Assembly: GCA_001899855.1 (NCBI GenBank)
Contig: MKWR01000029.1
Location: 79,212-143,211, forward strand
DNA: 64,000 bases
Source of the DNA: Lysobacterales bacterium 63-13
GTDB lineage: Bacteria > Pseudomonadota > Gammaproteobacteria > Xanthomonadales > Rhodanobacteraceae
Reading direction: 5' to 3'
Shown here: piece by piece, positions 17,364 through 26,078 of the stretch
Position numbering within the stretch: the stretch's first letter is position 1
How the letters are laid out: each line of letters opens with the position of its first letter
Notes under the pieces: model-generated
What the model saw: the letters and a program-made list of their open reading frames with translations, nothing else
What the model was told of the DNA's origin: nothing
Database searches by the model: none
Made by a program: the position numbers and the translations under genes

Positions 17364-20300
17364 ATGATCGTTCTCGACGGCCAGCCGGCCCTGTCAGCCT
17401 TTCGCATTGACCGACTCAATGCCGAGCTTGGGCGCGTGGCGGGCGGCTGCCGGGTGCGCTCTGCGCGCCATGTCTATGTGATCGCCACGGGCGACGATGG
17501 CGCACTCGACAGCGCCACCCTGCAGCGCATCCTGCTTGCCAATGCCGGCGTGGCCGGCGCTGCCACATTCTGGATCGCACCACGCCTCGGCACGATTTCG
17601 CCATGGTCGAGCAAGGCCACCGACATCCTGCGCCGCTGCGGCTTGCCGGTTCGTCGCGTCGAACGCACCCTGGCCGTGGATCTTGAAGCGCTGCCGGATC
17701 GAGCCTCAAGCGCGTGGCAGCAGGTGCTGGCAATCCTGCATGACCCGATGACCGAATCGGTGCTGGCCACGCGTGCCGAGCTGGATCACCTGTTCGATGT
17801 CGGTGCCGCGCTGCCACTGGAACGCATTGCTTTGGGTGCGGACGCGCGGGCGACGCTGGCCTCGACCAACCAGCATCTCGGCCTCGCCCTGGCCAGCGAC
17901 GAGATCGATTACCTGGCGACGAGTTACGCCAGCCTCGGCCGTGACCCGAGCGACGCCGAACTGATGATGTTCGCCCAGGCCAACTCCGAGCATTGCCGGC
18001 ACAAGGTGTTCAATGCCGATTTCACCATCGACGGCAAGGCGCAGCCGCTGTCGTTGTTCGCGATGATCCGCAACACCCACAAGCTGTCGCCGGCGCACAC
18101 CTTGTCGGCCTACAGCGACAATGCCGCCGTCATCGCCGGCACGCTTGGCAAGCGCTTTTTCGCCGACGCCGATTCCGGCGTGTATGCCGGGCATGACGAG
18201 GCCGTGCCGTACGCGATCAAGGTCGAGACGCACAACCATCCCACCGCGATTTCGCCATTTGCCGGTGCCGCGACCGGTTCCGGCGGCGAGATCCGCGACG
18301 AAGGCGCAACCGGACGTGGTGGCAAGCCGAAGGCCGGACTGACCGGCTTCAGCGTCTCGCACCTGCGCATTCCGGGCCTGCCACGACCTTGGGAAAGCGC
18401 GCGTGCGCATCCGCCGCGCTTTGCCACGCCCTACCAGATCATGCGCGACGGCCCGCTCGGCGCCGCCGCATTCAACAACGAATTCGGCCGCCCTTGTCTC
18501 GGTGGTTACTTCCGCACGTTCGAACACTCCACCGATGAAACCGGTCTGCTGCGCGGTTACGACAAGCCGATCATGCTTGCCGGCGGCCTGGCCAACCTGC
18601 GGGCATCCGACGTGCAGAAAAGAAATCTGCAACCCGGCGATGCGGTGATCGTGCTTGGTGGCCCGGCCATGCTGATCGGCCTGGGCGGAGGCGCGGCTTC
18701 ATCGGTTGCCGCCGGCAGCAGTTCGGCGGAACTCGATTTTGCCTCGGTGCAGCGCGAGAACCCCGAGATGCAGCGCCGTTGCCAGCAGGTCATCGACGCG
18801 TGCTGGGCGCGTGGGGCGGGCAATCCGCTGGTGTCGATCCACGATGTCGGTGCAGGGGGCCTGTCCAATGCGCTGCCCGAACTGCTCAATGATTCCGAAG
18901 TCGGCGGCGCGCTGGAACTGGGCAAGATCCCCTGCGACGACCCGCAGATGTCGCCGATGCAGATCTGGTGCAACGAATCACAGGAACGCTACGTGCTTGG
19001 CGTGCGCCCCGCCGACCTGCAGCTGTTCACCGCGATTTGCGAGCGCGAGCGCTGCCCGTTTGCCGTGGTCGGCCAGGCCACCGCCGAACGCAGGCTGCTG
19101 CTCACCGATTCGCGCTTCCCGACGGCCGACTCCAGGCACCGCCCGATCGACCTGCCGCTGGATGTGCTGTTCGGCAAGCCGCCGCGGATGTCGCGCGACA
19201 GCAAGCGCATCAAGGAGCCGCTTTCGGTCATCGCCGATACCGAGAATCTCGAACTTGGCGAAGCAATAGAGCGCGTATTGCGTTTTCCGGCGGTGGGCAG
19301 CAAGTCGTTCCTGATCACAATCGGCGATCGCAGCGTCGGCGGCCTGTGTTCGCGCGATCCCATGGTCGGGCCGTGGCAGGTTCCGGTGGCCGATTGTGCG
19401 GTGACCCTGAATGATTTCGTCGACCATGCCGGCGAAGCAATGGCGATTGGCGAACGCACGCCGCTGGCCCTGCTCGATGCCGCGGCTTCGGCGCGCATGG
19501 CGGTCGGCGAGGCATTGACCAACCTCGCCGCGGCACCGGTGCGTCTCGACGAGGTGCGCCTGTCGGCCAACTGGATGGCTGCGGTCGATCATCCCGGCGA
19601 GGATGCCGCGTTGTACGACGCCGTGCATGCGGTCGGCATGCAGCTCTGCCCGGCGCTCGGCATCTCGATTCCGGTCGGCAAGGATTCGATGTCGATGCAG
19701 GTTTCCTGGATGCAGGGCGACAGCAAGCAGCGTACCGTCTCGCCGGTTTCATTGATCGTCACGGCATTCGCCAGCAGCAGCGATGCGCGCCGCGTGTTGA
19801 CCCCGCAACTGCAATTGGACCAGGGCGACTCCGAGCTGTGGATCATCGACCTTGGCGCCAAGCGCGGGCGCCTCGGCGGCTCGGTGCTGACCCAGGTGTT
19901 CCAGCGTGCCGGCGACCTGCCACCCGATGTCGATGACCCGGCGCGGCTGAAGTCGTTTTTCCATGCCATCCAGGAAGCCAGTGCCGATGGCTTGCTGCTC
20001 GCCTACCACGATCGCTCCGACGGCGGCGCGATCGTCTGCCTGATCGAGATGGCCCTGGCCGGGCATTGCGGCCTCGACATCGAATTGTCCGGCTGGGCCG
20101 ACAACATGCTGCGCGGCCTGTTCAACGAGGAACTCGGTGCCATCGTGCAGATCCGCCAGCGCGATCGTGAATCGTTTGTCGGGCTCATGCAGCGGCATGG
20201 GCTGGCCAAGCTGATCGCCCGGGTGGGCACGCCGAATGCGCGCATGAAGGTGAAGATCCATCACGACAACGAACGCGTCGCCGCATGGAAATGGTCGGAA

Positions 20301-21236
20301 CTGATGCAGGCATGGTCGGAGACCAGCCATGCCATGCAGCGCCGTCGTGACAATCCCGCCTGTGCCGATGCCGAGCTGGCCTGGCGCTGCGATGAAGACG
20401 ATATCGGCATCAAGCCGCGCCTGACCTTCGACGTGAACGAGGACGTCTGTGCGCCGCATGTCATCGGCAAGGCGCGCCCGCGCGTGGCGATCCTGCGCGA
20501 ACAAGGGGTCAACGGCCAGATCGAGATGGCGGCGGCGTTTGATCGCGCCGGCTTCGAGGCCGTCGATGTGCACATGAGCGACCTCGCCGAGGGACGCCAT
20601 CACCTGCGTGATTTCAAGGGACTCGCAGCCTGCGGCGGATTCAGCTACGGCGATGTGCTCGGCGCGGGCCGCGGCTGGGCGGCCTCGATCCTCTTCAACA
20701 ATGCGTTGCGCGAGCAATTTGCCGGATTCTTCGCCGATGCCGCGCATTTTGCTCTGGGCGTCTGCAACGGCTGCCAGATGATGTCGGCACTCAAGGAAAT
20801 CATCCCTGGTGCCAACCTGTGGCCGGCGTTCGAACGCAATGCCTCCGAGCAATACGAAGCACGCCTGGTCACCCTCGAAGTCGCCGAGTCGAACTCGATC
20901 TTCCTGCGTGGCATGAGCGGCTCGCGCATTCCCGTGGTGGTTGCGCACGGCGAGGGACGCGTGGTGTTTGCGGATGCATCGACGGCGCGCAATGCGCGGC
21001 CGTGCCTGCGCTATGTCGACAATGCAGGCCGCGCCACCGAACACTACCCGCTCAATCCAAACGGCTCGCCTGGCGGTGCCGCGGGCTACAGCGCGGCCGA
21101 TGGCCGCGTCACCATCCTCATGCCCCATCCCGAGCGCGTCTTTCGCAGTGCGCAGATGAGCTGGCATCCGCGCGACTGGCCCGATGCCTCGCCGTGGCTG
21201 CGCATGTTCCGCAATGCCCGGGAGTGGACACGCTGA
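17364..21236 (+). CDS. purL: Phosphoribosylformylglycinamidine synthase (single-chain)
   Basis: Fourth step of purine synthesis, FGAR + Gln + ATP to FGAM. 1290 residues from ATG 17364, the single-chain gammaproteobacterial form with synthetase halves and a C-terminal glutaminase. Visible: KVETHNHPTAISPF, the ATP-site GGEIRDEGATGRG, GKDSMSM in the second half, glutaminase nucleophile in GVCNGCQMM and MPHPERVFR near the end. An in-frame extension to 17208 overlaps the terminator and is not used. Residues encoded near 19110-19135 (DSRFPTADSR) look faintly like the window's repeats. The stop overlaps the next start (TGATG). Confidence 0.97.
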   Translation: MIVLDGQPALSAFRIDRLNAELGRVAGGCRVRSARHVYVIATGDDGALDSATLQRILLANAGVAGAATFWIAPRLGTISPWSSKATDILRRCGLPVRRVERTLAVDLEALPDRASSAWQQVLAILHDPMTESVLATRAELDHLFDVGAALPLERIALGADARATLASTNQHLGLALASDEIDYLATSYASLGRDPSDAELMMFAQANSEHCRHKVFNADFTIDGKAQPLSLFAMIRNTHKLSPAHTLSAYSDNAAVIAGTLGKRFFADADSGVYAGHDEAVPYAIKVETHNHPTAISPFAGAATGSGGEIRDEGATGRGGKPKAGLTGFSVSHLRIPGLPRPWESARAHPPRFATPYQIMRDGPLGAAAFNNEFGRPCLGGYFRTFEHSTDETGLLRGYDKPIMLAGGLANLRASDVQKRNLQPGDAVIVLGGPAMLIGLGGGAASSVAAGSSSAELDFASVQRENPEMQRRCQQVIDACWARGAGNPLVSIHDVGAGGLSNALPELLNDSEVGGALELGKIPCDDPQMSPMQIWCNESQERYVLGVRPADLQLFTAICERERCPFAVVGQATAERRLLLTDSRFPTADSRHRPIDLPLDVLFGKPPRMSRDSKRIKEPLSVIADTENLELGEAIERVLRFPAVGSKSFLITIGDRSVGGLCSRDPMVGPWQVPVADCAVTLNDFVDHAGEAMAIGERTPLALLDAAASARMAVGEALTNLAAAPVRLDEVRLSANWMAAVDHPGEDAALYDAVHAVGMQLCPALGISIPVGKDSMSMQVSWMQGDSKQRTVSPVSLIVTAFASSSDARRVLTPQLQLDQGDSELWIIDLGAKRGRLGGSVLTQVFQRAGDLPPDVDDPARLKSFFHAIQEASADGLLLAYHDRSDGGAIVCLIEMALAGHCGLDIELSGWADNMLRGLFNEELGAIVQIRQRDRESFVGLMQRHGLAKLIARVGTPNARMKVKIHHDNERVAAWKWSELMQAWSETSHAMQRRRDNPACADAELAWRCDEDDIGIKPRLTFDVNEDVCAPHVIGKARPRVAILREQGVNGQIEMAAAFDRAGFEAVDVHMSDLAEGRHHLRDFKGLAACGGFSYGDVLGAGRGWAASILFNNALREQFAGFFADAAHFALGVCNGCQMMSALKEIIPGANLWPAFERNASEQYEARLVTLEVAESNSIFLRGMSGSRIPVVVAHGEGRVVFADASTARNARPCLRYVDNAGRATEHYPLNPNGSPGGAAGYSAADGRVTILMPHPERVFRSAQMSWHPRDWPDASPWLRMFRNAREWTR

Positions 21237-21880
21237 TGGATGCCTCCGAAGTCCGTGCCGTGGGATTGCGCGCCCTGCTCTGGTTGCCGTTGAGCTTCTT
21301 CATCTGGTTTGCATTCTCCTCGCCATTGATCTGGCCGGTCGTGCAGATGGCCAAGCTGGCCATGCTGTCGATCTGGCCTTCGCTGTTTGCCGATGTCGTG
21401 CAGCATGGGCACAGCATGGAAGTGACCACGCGCATCCTCGTCAACCAGGTTGCCCCGGACGGTCGCAGCGGCATTGGCGAGTTGATCCTGGTGCAGAATC
21501 CGCTGCTGTATGGATATTCCTTGCCCTTGTTCAGTGGCCTGGCCATGGCCACGCCGCTGGGCTTTCGCCGCCGCCTGTTGCAATTTGCGATTGCCCTGGC
21601 GGTGATGTGGGTGGCCCAGGCCATCGGCGTGGTCGCGGAGTCGCTGAAGGTGCTCGCATTCGATTCCGGCGCGGCCGGGGCCAATGCCATCACCGCCGCC
21701 GGAATCCAGCCCGATCCGGTTGCCCTGGCGTACCAGTTCGGGTATCTGATCCTGCCTGCGGTGACGCCGATTGCCCTGTGGCTGGGACTCAATCGGGACT
21801 TCATTGAATCGCTGGTGCATCCTGCCGAGGAACCGGAAGGCGAATTGCCGGGTCAAACCCGAGATACCAAGGAATCCTGA
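21236..21880 (+). CDS. Exosortase H-associated-type membrane protein
   Basis: 214 residues whose ATG overlaps the purL stop and whose TGA overlaps the gspE start. Helices at about 10-45, 97-113, 118-140 and 178-197 surround one extracytoplasmic loop (about 50-95). The patterns SSPLIWPVVQMAKL, ILVQNPLLYGYSLPLF and LAYQFGYLILPAVTPIALW match my memory of the membrane protein that accompanies exosortase H in IPTL-CTERM systems. It lacks the exosortase catalytic Cys-Arg-His set, so it is not the protease. An IPTL-CTERM substrate lies at 1-1242; no exosortase is in the window. Family assignment from memory. Confidence 0.6.
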   Translation: MDASEVRAVGLRALLWLPLSFFIWFAFSSPLIWPVVQMAKLAMLSIWPSLFADVVQHGHSMEVTTRILVNQVAPDGRSGIGELILVQNPLLYGYSLPLFSGLAMATPLGFRRRLLQFAIALAVMWVAQAIGVVAESLKVLAFDSGAAGANAITAAGIQPDPVALAYQFGYLILPAVTPIALWLGLNRDFIESLVHPAEEPEGELPGQTRDTKES

Positions 21881-23625
21881 TGTCGGCTGTTTCCGAAATG
21901 CCCGTGGTCGAAAGTACAGCGTCCGTGCTCAGCGGGCCGGCGCTGGACGAGCGCATCTGCCAGTACCTGGTCGCCAAGGGACGCCTGAAGGAAGCCGATC
22001 TGGCGCGCGGTCGGCGCCTGCACGAGGAAGATCCCTCGGGCCGACTGGTGGCCTTGCTGACCCGGCTCGGCCTCGTTTCCGAGCGCGAGATGGCCGATGC
22101 GGTCGCCGAGATCATGCATCTGCCCCTGGTCGCGGCCAAGGATTTCCCCGAATCGCCGCCGCCCAACGTGCAGCTCTCGGTGCGTTTTCTCAAGCATCAC
22201 CATGTCGTGCCGATCGGCGAGAGTGAAACCGAGGTCAAGCTGCTGATTGCCGATCCGGCCGATCACTATCCGCTGGAAGCCATCGAACTGGCCACCGGGC
22301 GCAAGGTTTCGCTCAGCGTCGGCCTGCGCCCGGAAATCGACGACCTGATCGAACGCTATTACGGGCAGGGGCGTTCGGCGATGGGCTCGATCGTGGAGAG
22401 CCTGAGCGATGACAACGCGCGCAGCGAGGACGACATCGAGCACCTGCGCGATCTTGCCTCGGAAGCGCCGGTCATCCGCCTGGTCAACCTGGTCATCCAG
22501 CGCGCGGTCGAACAACGCGCCTCGGATATCCACATTGAACCATTCGAGAGTCGCCTCAAGGTGCGCTACCGCATCGACGGCGTGCTGCATGAAGTCGAAT
22601 CCCCCCCGGCGGCATCGACGGCGGCGGTGATCTCGCGCGTCAAGATCATGGCCAAGCTCAACATTGCCGAGCGGCGCCTGCCGCAGGATGGCCGCATCAT
22701 GATCCGCGTGCAGGGCAAGGAGCTCGACTTGCGCGTGTCGACGATGCCGACCTCGCATGGCGAATCGGTGGTCATGCGTATCCTCGACCGTGAAGCCGTG
22801 GTCTTCGACTTCCACACGCTCGGCTTCACCGACGAGTTCCTGCCCAAGTTCAACAAGGTGCTGGAACTCCCGCATGGCATCCTGCTGGTCACCGGCCCGA
22901 CCGGCTCGGGCAAGACGACCACGCTTTACACCGCGTTGAGCAAGCTCAACACGCCGGATGTGAAGATCATCACCGTCGAGGATCCGGTCGAGTACCAGAT
23001 CGAAGGCATCAACCAGATCCAGGCAAAGCCGGCCATCGGCCTCGATTTCGCGCACGCCTTGCGCTCGATCGTGCGCCAGGATCCCGACATCATCATGATT
23101 GGCGAAATGCGCGATCTGGAAACGGCGAAGATCGCCATCCAGTCGGCGCTGACCGGCCATCTGGTGCTCTCCACCCTGCATACCAACAACGCCGCTGGCG
23201 GCATCACCCGCCTGCTCGACATGGGCGTCGAGGATTACCTGTTGACCTCGACCGTCAACGGCATCCTCGCCCAGCGCCTGCTGCGCCGGCTCGACTCGGG
23301 CACCGCGCAGCCCTACGAGGCCTTGCCTGAAGTGATCAAGGAGTTCGGCCTGGAAAAGCTCACCAGCGAGCGCCCGATCAAGCTGTACAAGCCGGTGCCG
23401 AGCCAGGCCTATCCGAGTGGTTATTACGGTCGCACCACGATCATGGAGTTCCTGGTCATGAGCGACGCCATCCGCCGCCTGGTCATGCAACATGCCGGCA
23501 TGGGCGAAATCGAAGCCCAGGCCCGCGCCGACGGCATGCGCACCATGTACGAGGACGGTCTGGTCAAGGCCCTCGCCGGGCAGACCACCATCGAGGAAAT
23601 CCTGCGCGTGACGCAGGAGGGATGA
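21880..23625 (+). CDS. gspE: Type II secretion ATPase GspE, lacking the zinc tetracysteine motif
   Basis: Cytoplasmic hexameric ATPase that drives pseudopilus assembly. 581 residues: N-terminal MshEN/T2SSE-N domains (about 20-160), then the ATPase core with Walker A GPTGSGKTTTLY, Asp box ITVEDPVEYQ, Walker B IIMIGEMRDLETA and His box TLHTNNAAGG. The C-terminal metal-binding module of ordinary GspE (CxxC-x29-CxxC) is present in outline but every cysteine is replaced: LDSGTAQPYEA where LCPxCxxPYEA is usual, and LYKPVPSQAYPSGYYGRT for LYxxxGCxxCxxxGYxGRT. Coupled to the upstream gene by TGATG. First gene of the xps-type operon. Confidence 0.95.
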   Translation: MSAVSEMPVVESTASVLSGPALDERICQYLVAKGRLKEADLARGRRLHEEDPSGRLVALLTRLGLVSEREMADAVAEIMHLPLVAAKDFPESPPPNVQLSVRFLKHHHVVPIGESETEVKLLIADPADHYPLEAIELATGRKVSLSVGLRPEIDDLIERYYGQGRSAMGSIVESLSDDNARSEDDIEHLRDLASEAPVIRLVNLVIQRAVEQRASDIHIEPFESRLKVRYRIDGVLHEVESPPAASTAAVISRVKIMAKLNIAERRLPQDGRIMIRVQGKELDLRVSTMPTSHGESVVMRILDREAVVFDFHTLGFTDEFLPKFNKVLELPHGILLVTGPTGSGKTTTLYTALSKLNTPDVKIITVEDPVEYQIEGINQIQAKPAIGLDFAHALRSIVRQDPDIIMIGEMRDLETAKIAIQSALTGHLVLSTLHTNNAAGGITRLLDMGVEDYLLTSTVNGILAQRLLRRLDSGTAQPYEALPEVIKEFGLEKLTSERPIKLYKPVPSQAYPSGYYGRTTIMEFLVMSDAIRRLVMQHAGMGEIEAQARADGMRTMYEDGLVKALAGQTTIEEILRVTQEG

Positions 23626-23636
23626 TCGTGGTGAAG

Positions 23637-23782
23637 CCGGGAATGGAGAATGGGGAATGGGGAATAGGTAAAGCAGAAGTGCGGCATTTCGCGGGAGTTC
23701 GGCTTTTCTTCCATTCACGATTCCCCATTCTTCACTCCCAGCGCTCAATCCATTCCCCATTCTCCACTCCCGATTCCCGGCT
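23637..23782. repeat. Inverted-arm GGGAATx repeat between gspE and gspF
   Basis: The arm at 23639-23660 is complementary at 21 of 22 positions to 23750-23771, so the operon message can fold a long hairpin here. A second right-type arm lies at 23710-23740. The core contains GCGGCATTTCGCGGGAG and TTCGGCTTTTCTTCC, matching the core at 2870. The distal arm ends 7 bases before the gspF start codon, leaving no clear Shine-Dalgarno sequence for gspF. Confidence 0.85.
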
Positions 23783-23788
23783 CCTCGA

Positions 23789-25006
23789 ATGACTCTCTAC
23801 CACTACAAGGCCGTCACGCCGTCCGGGGAAACGCTGGAGGGGCAGATGGATGTGGCTTCGCCGGACGAAGTCATCATGAAACTGCAGGATGCCGGCAACA
23901 TCCCGCTGGATGTGCGCGATGCCGACAGTGTCGAATCCGGGGGGCTGCTCGCCGCGCTGATGAAGCGACCGACGCTGAGCGAAGCGCAGATCGTGCAGTT
24001 CACCCAGCAATTGGCGACCTTGCTTGGCGCCGGACAACCGCTCGATCGCGCCTTGCAGATCCTGCTCGACCTGCCGGAAAGCGAAAAAGCCAGGAATCTC
24101 CTCGAACGCGTGCGCGATCTGGTGCGCGGTGGCACCACGCTCTCGGATGCACTGGAAGCCGAGCGCGGCACGTTCTCGCGCCTGTATGTGAACATGGTGC
24201 GCGCCGGCGAGGCTGGTGGCTCGCTGGAAGACACCTTGCGCCGCCTCGCCGATTACCTGGAACGCTCGCGCGCGCTCAAATCGAGCGTGATCAACGCCTT
24301 GATCTATCCCGCCTTCCTCGTCGGCATGGTACTGGTGTCGCTGTTCGTCCTCCTCGTCGTCGTCGTGCCGCAGTTCGAGCAGATGTTTGCCGACATGGAT
24401 GTCGAGCTGCCGCTGCTGACGCGCATCGTCGTCGGCGTCGGTTCGACCCTGCAGAGTTTCTGGTGGCTGATGCTGGCCGGGCTGGTTTTCTTCATCGCCT
24501 GGTTCCGGCGCAAGCTGGCCGATCCGGTCAGCCGCCTGAATATCGACGAGCGCCTGCTGCGCGTGCGCATTGCCGGTGAACTCGTGCGCAAACTGGAAAC
24601 CGCGCGCCTCTCGCGCACCCTCGGGACCCTGCTCAAGAATGGCGTGCCCCTGCTGGGTGCGCTGAATGTCGCTCGCAACGTGATGGGAAACTCCTTCCTT
24701 GCCGTGGCTGTCGAAAAGGCCAGCGAAGAGGTCAAGACCGGCAGCGGTCTCGGCTTCGCCCTGGCGCAATCAAAGCAATTTCCAAAACTTGCCCTGCAGA
24801 TGATCAGCGTCGGCGAGGAATCCGGAGAGCTCGACACCATGCTGCTGAAGGTGGCCGACACCTTCGATGTCGAAGTACGCAACACGCTGGAGCGCCTGCT
24901 TGCCGCGCTGGTGCCGGCGACCACCGTGGTGATGACCGTGGTCGTCGCCATCATCATGATGGCAATCATCCTGCCCATCCTGAAACTGACCAGTTCGATT
25001 CAATGA
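23789..25006 (+). CDS. gspF: Type II secretion inner-membrane platform protein GspF
   Basis: Polytopic platform protein linking GspE to the pseudopilus. 405 residues, normal length, with two T2SSF domains (about 70-195 and 270-395) and the three typical membrane helices (about 170-195, 220-242, 372-395). Family patterns: FTQQLATLLGAGQPLDRAL and LSRTLGTLLKNGVPLL, then MISVGEESGELDTML. ATG 23789 follows a repeat arm and has no recognisable ribosome-binding site. Its stop overlaps the gspG start. Confidence 0.96.
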   Translation: MTLYHYKAVTPSGETLEGQMDVASPDEVIMKLQDAGNIPLDVRDADSVESGGLLAALMKRPTLSEAQIVQFTQQLATLLGAGQPLDRALQILLDLPESEKARNLLERVRDLVRGGTTLSDALEAERGTFSRLYVNMVRAGEAGGSLEDTLRRLADYLERSRALKSSVINALIYPAFLVGMVLVSLFVLLVVVVPQFEQMFADMDVELPLLTRIVVGVGSTLQSFWWLMLAGLVFFIAWFRRKLADPVSRLNIDERLLRVRIAGELVRKLETARLSRTLGTLLKNGVPLLGALNVARNVMGNSFLAVAVEKASEEVKTGSGLGFALAQSKQFPKLALQMISVGEESGELDTMLLKVADTFDVEVRNTLERLLAALVPATTVVMTVVVAIIMMAIILPILKLTSSIQ

Positions 25007-25440
25007 GGAACACGATCATGAAGACCCGAAATCCGCGCAACCTGCGCCCGCTGCCGCGTACCGCCGGCTTCACCCTGATGGAAATGATCGCCGTGATCGT
25101 GCTGCTCGGCATCGTCATCACCATCGTTGGCGGCGGCATGATGAATACCTTTGGCGGCGGCAAGTGGAAAGCTGGCACGATCCAGGTGAAGAAGCTTGCC
25201 GGCGCGGTCGAGCAGTACCAGATGGCCGTCGGCTCATACCCGAATTCGCTCGAGGATCTGACCAAACGCGAGGGCCTTGGTCCGTATGCCAAGGACACGG
25301 ACTTGAAAGATCCCTTTGGTCATCCGTTTGCGTACAAGAAGCCCGGCGATGCCGGCCGCGATTTCGACATCGTGTTCCTCGGCAAGGACGGCAAGCCCGG
25401 CGGTGACAGCACGGACAAGGATTACGGGAGTTGGGAATGA
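25003..25440 (+). CDS. gspG: Major pseudopilin GspG
   Basis: Main subunit of the type II secretion pseudopilus. 145 residues from the ATG overlapping the gspF stop; ATG 25018 is an alternative start. Prepilin peptidase site G^FTLMEM with Glu at +5, a hydrophobic helix, then the GspG-specific calcium-loop region DPFGHPFAYKKPG...GKDGKPGGDSTDKD. The last codon and stop (GAATGA) fall in sequence resembling the left arm of the repeat that follows. Confidence 0.96.
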   Translation: MRNTIMKTRNPRNLRPLPRTAGFTLMEMIAVIVLLGIVITIVGGGMMNTFGGGKWKAGTIQVKKLAGAVEQYQMAVGSYPNSLEDLTKREGLGPYAKDTDLKDPFGHPFAYKKPGDAGRDFDIVFLGKDGKPGGDSTDKDYGSWE

Positions 25441-25441
25441 G

Positions 25442-25606
25442 GCAGGGATTCGGGATTGGGGATTAGGGGATCGAAACGCGTGTATTGCGGCAACAGTCGA
25501 TCTTCGCGCTTGACCCGCAGTCGATTCGCAACGACTTGCGGCAAGCATCCACGCCCATCTTTTTCCATTCCCAATTCCCGACTCTCGATTCCCCGCCCCT
25601 CCAAAG
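25442..25606. repeat. Inverted-arm GGGAATx repeat between gspG and gspH, forming the gspH leader
   Basis: Left arm GGGATTCGGGATTGGGGATT (25445 on), a diverged core, right arm CCATTCCCAATTCCCGACTC and TCGATTCCCCGCCCC ending at 25605. The right arm is translated as part of gspH, and AGGGGA in the left arm is placed 9 bases before the likely GTG start of gspH. Confidence 0.8.
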
Positions 25607-26043
25607 GCTTCACCCTGATCGAGATGATCGTGGTGATCGTGCTGATCGGCATTGTTGCCAGCGTTGTCACGTTCGCGTTCACCCGCACCCTGGCCAGCGC
25701 GCGCATCCAGGCAGCCAGCAACGACCTGGTCGCCGGCCTGCGCTATACGCGGGGCCAGGCCATCGTCAAGGGTGAGCAGAAGGTACTCATGCTCGATCTG
25801 GAAAAAAACACCTGGCTTGCTCCGGGCAAGGCCGAACGCGAGCTGCCGAAGGACATGATCCTGCGCCTGACCACGGCGCAGCAGGAGCTGACCAGCGAGA
25901 AGACCGGCGGCATCCGTTTCTTCCCGGACGGGAGTTCAACCGGCGGCAATATCGCCGTCGTGCTCGGCGAGCGCGAGTGGAAGATCAATGTCGGCTGGTT
26001 GACCGGCGAAGTCACCCTCGACAAGCCGGACAACGAGAAGTGA
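25480..26043 (+). CDS. gspH: Minor pseudopilin GspH with a repeat-derived long leader
   Basis: Minor pseudopilin of the type II secretion tip. Processing site KG^FTLIEM with Glu +5, hydrophobic helix IVVIVLIGIVASVVTFAF, and the GspH body with RFFPDGSSTGGNI and the C-terminal VGWLTGEV. The start is uncertain: GTG 25480 (187 residues, AGGGGA 9 bases upstream) is preferred, TTG 25456 gives 195. Either way the leader is at least 43 residues, far longer than usual, and its second half (FSIPNSRLSIPRP) is encoded by the repeat arm. No start codon lies nearer the cleavage site. Confidence 0.88.
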   Translation: MYCGNSRSSRLTRSRFATTCGKHPRPSFSIPNSRLSIPRPSKGFTLIEMIVVIVLIGIVASVVTFAFTRTLASARIQAASNDLVAGLRYTRGQAIVKGEQKVLMLDLEKNTWLAPGKAERELPKDMILRLTTAQQELTSEKTGGIRFFPDGSSTGGNIAVVLGEREWKINVGWLTGEVTLDKPDNEK

Positions 26044-26078
26044 CGAACTCCCTCGCGCTGGCGCGGTCTGTTCAGGTC

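Noticed and set aside
21236-21880. Exosortase (XrtH) itself
   Set aside because: The protein is too short and lacks the conserved Cys, Arg and His catalytic residues of exosortases; only the accessory-type assignment is supported.
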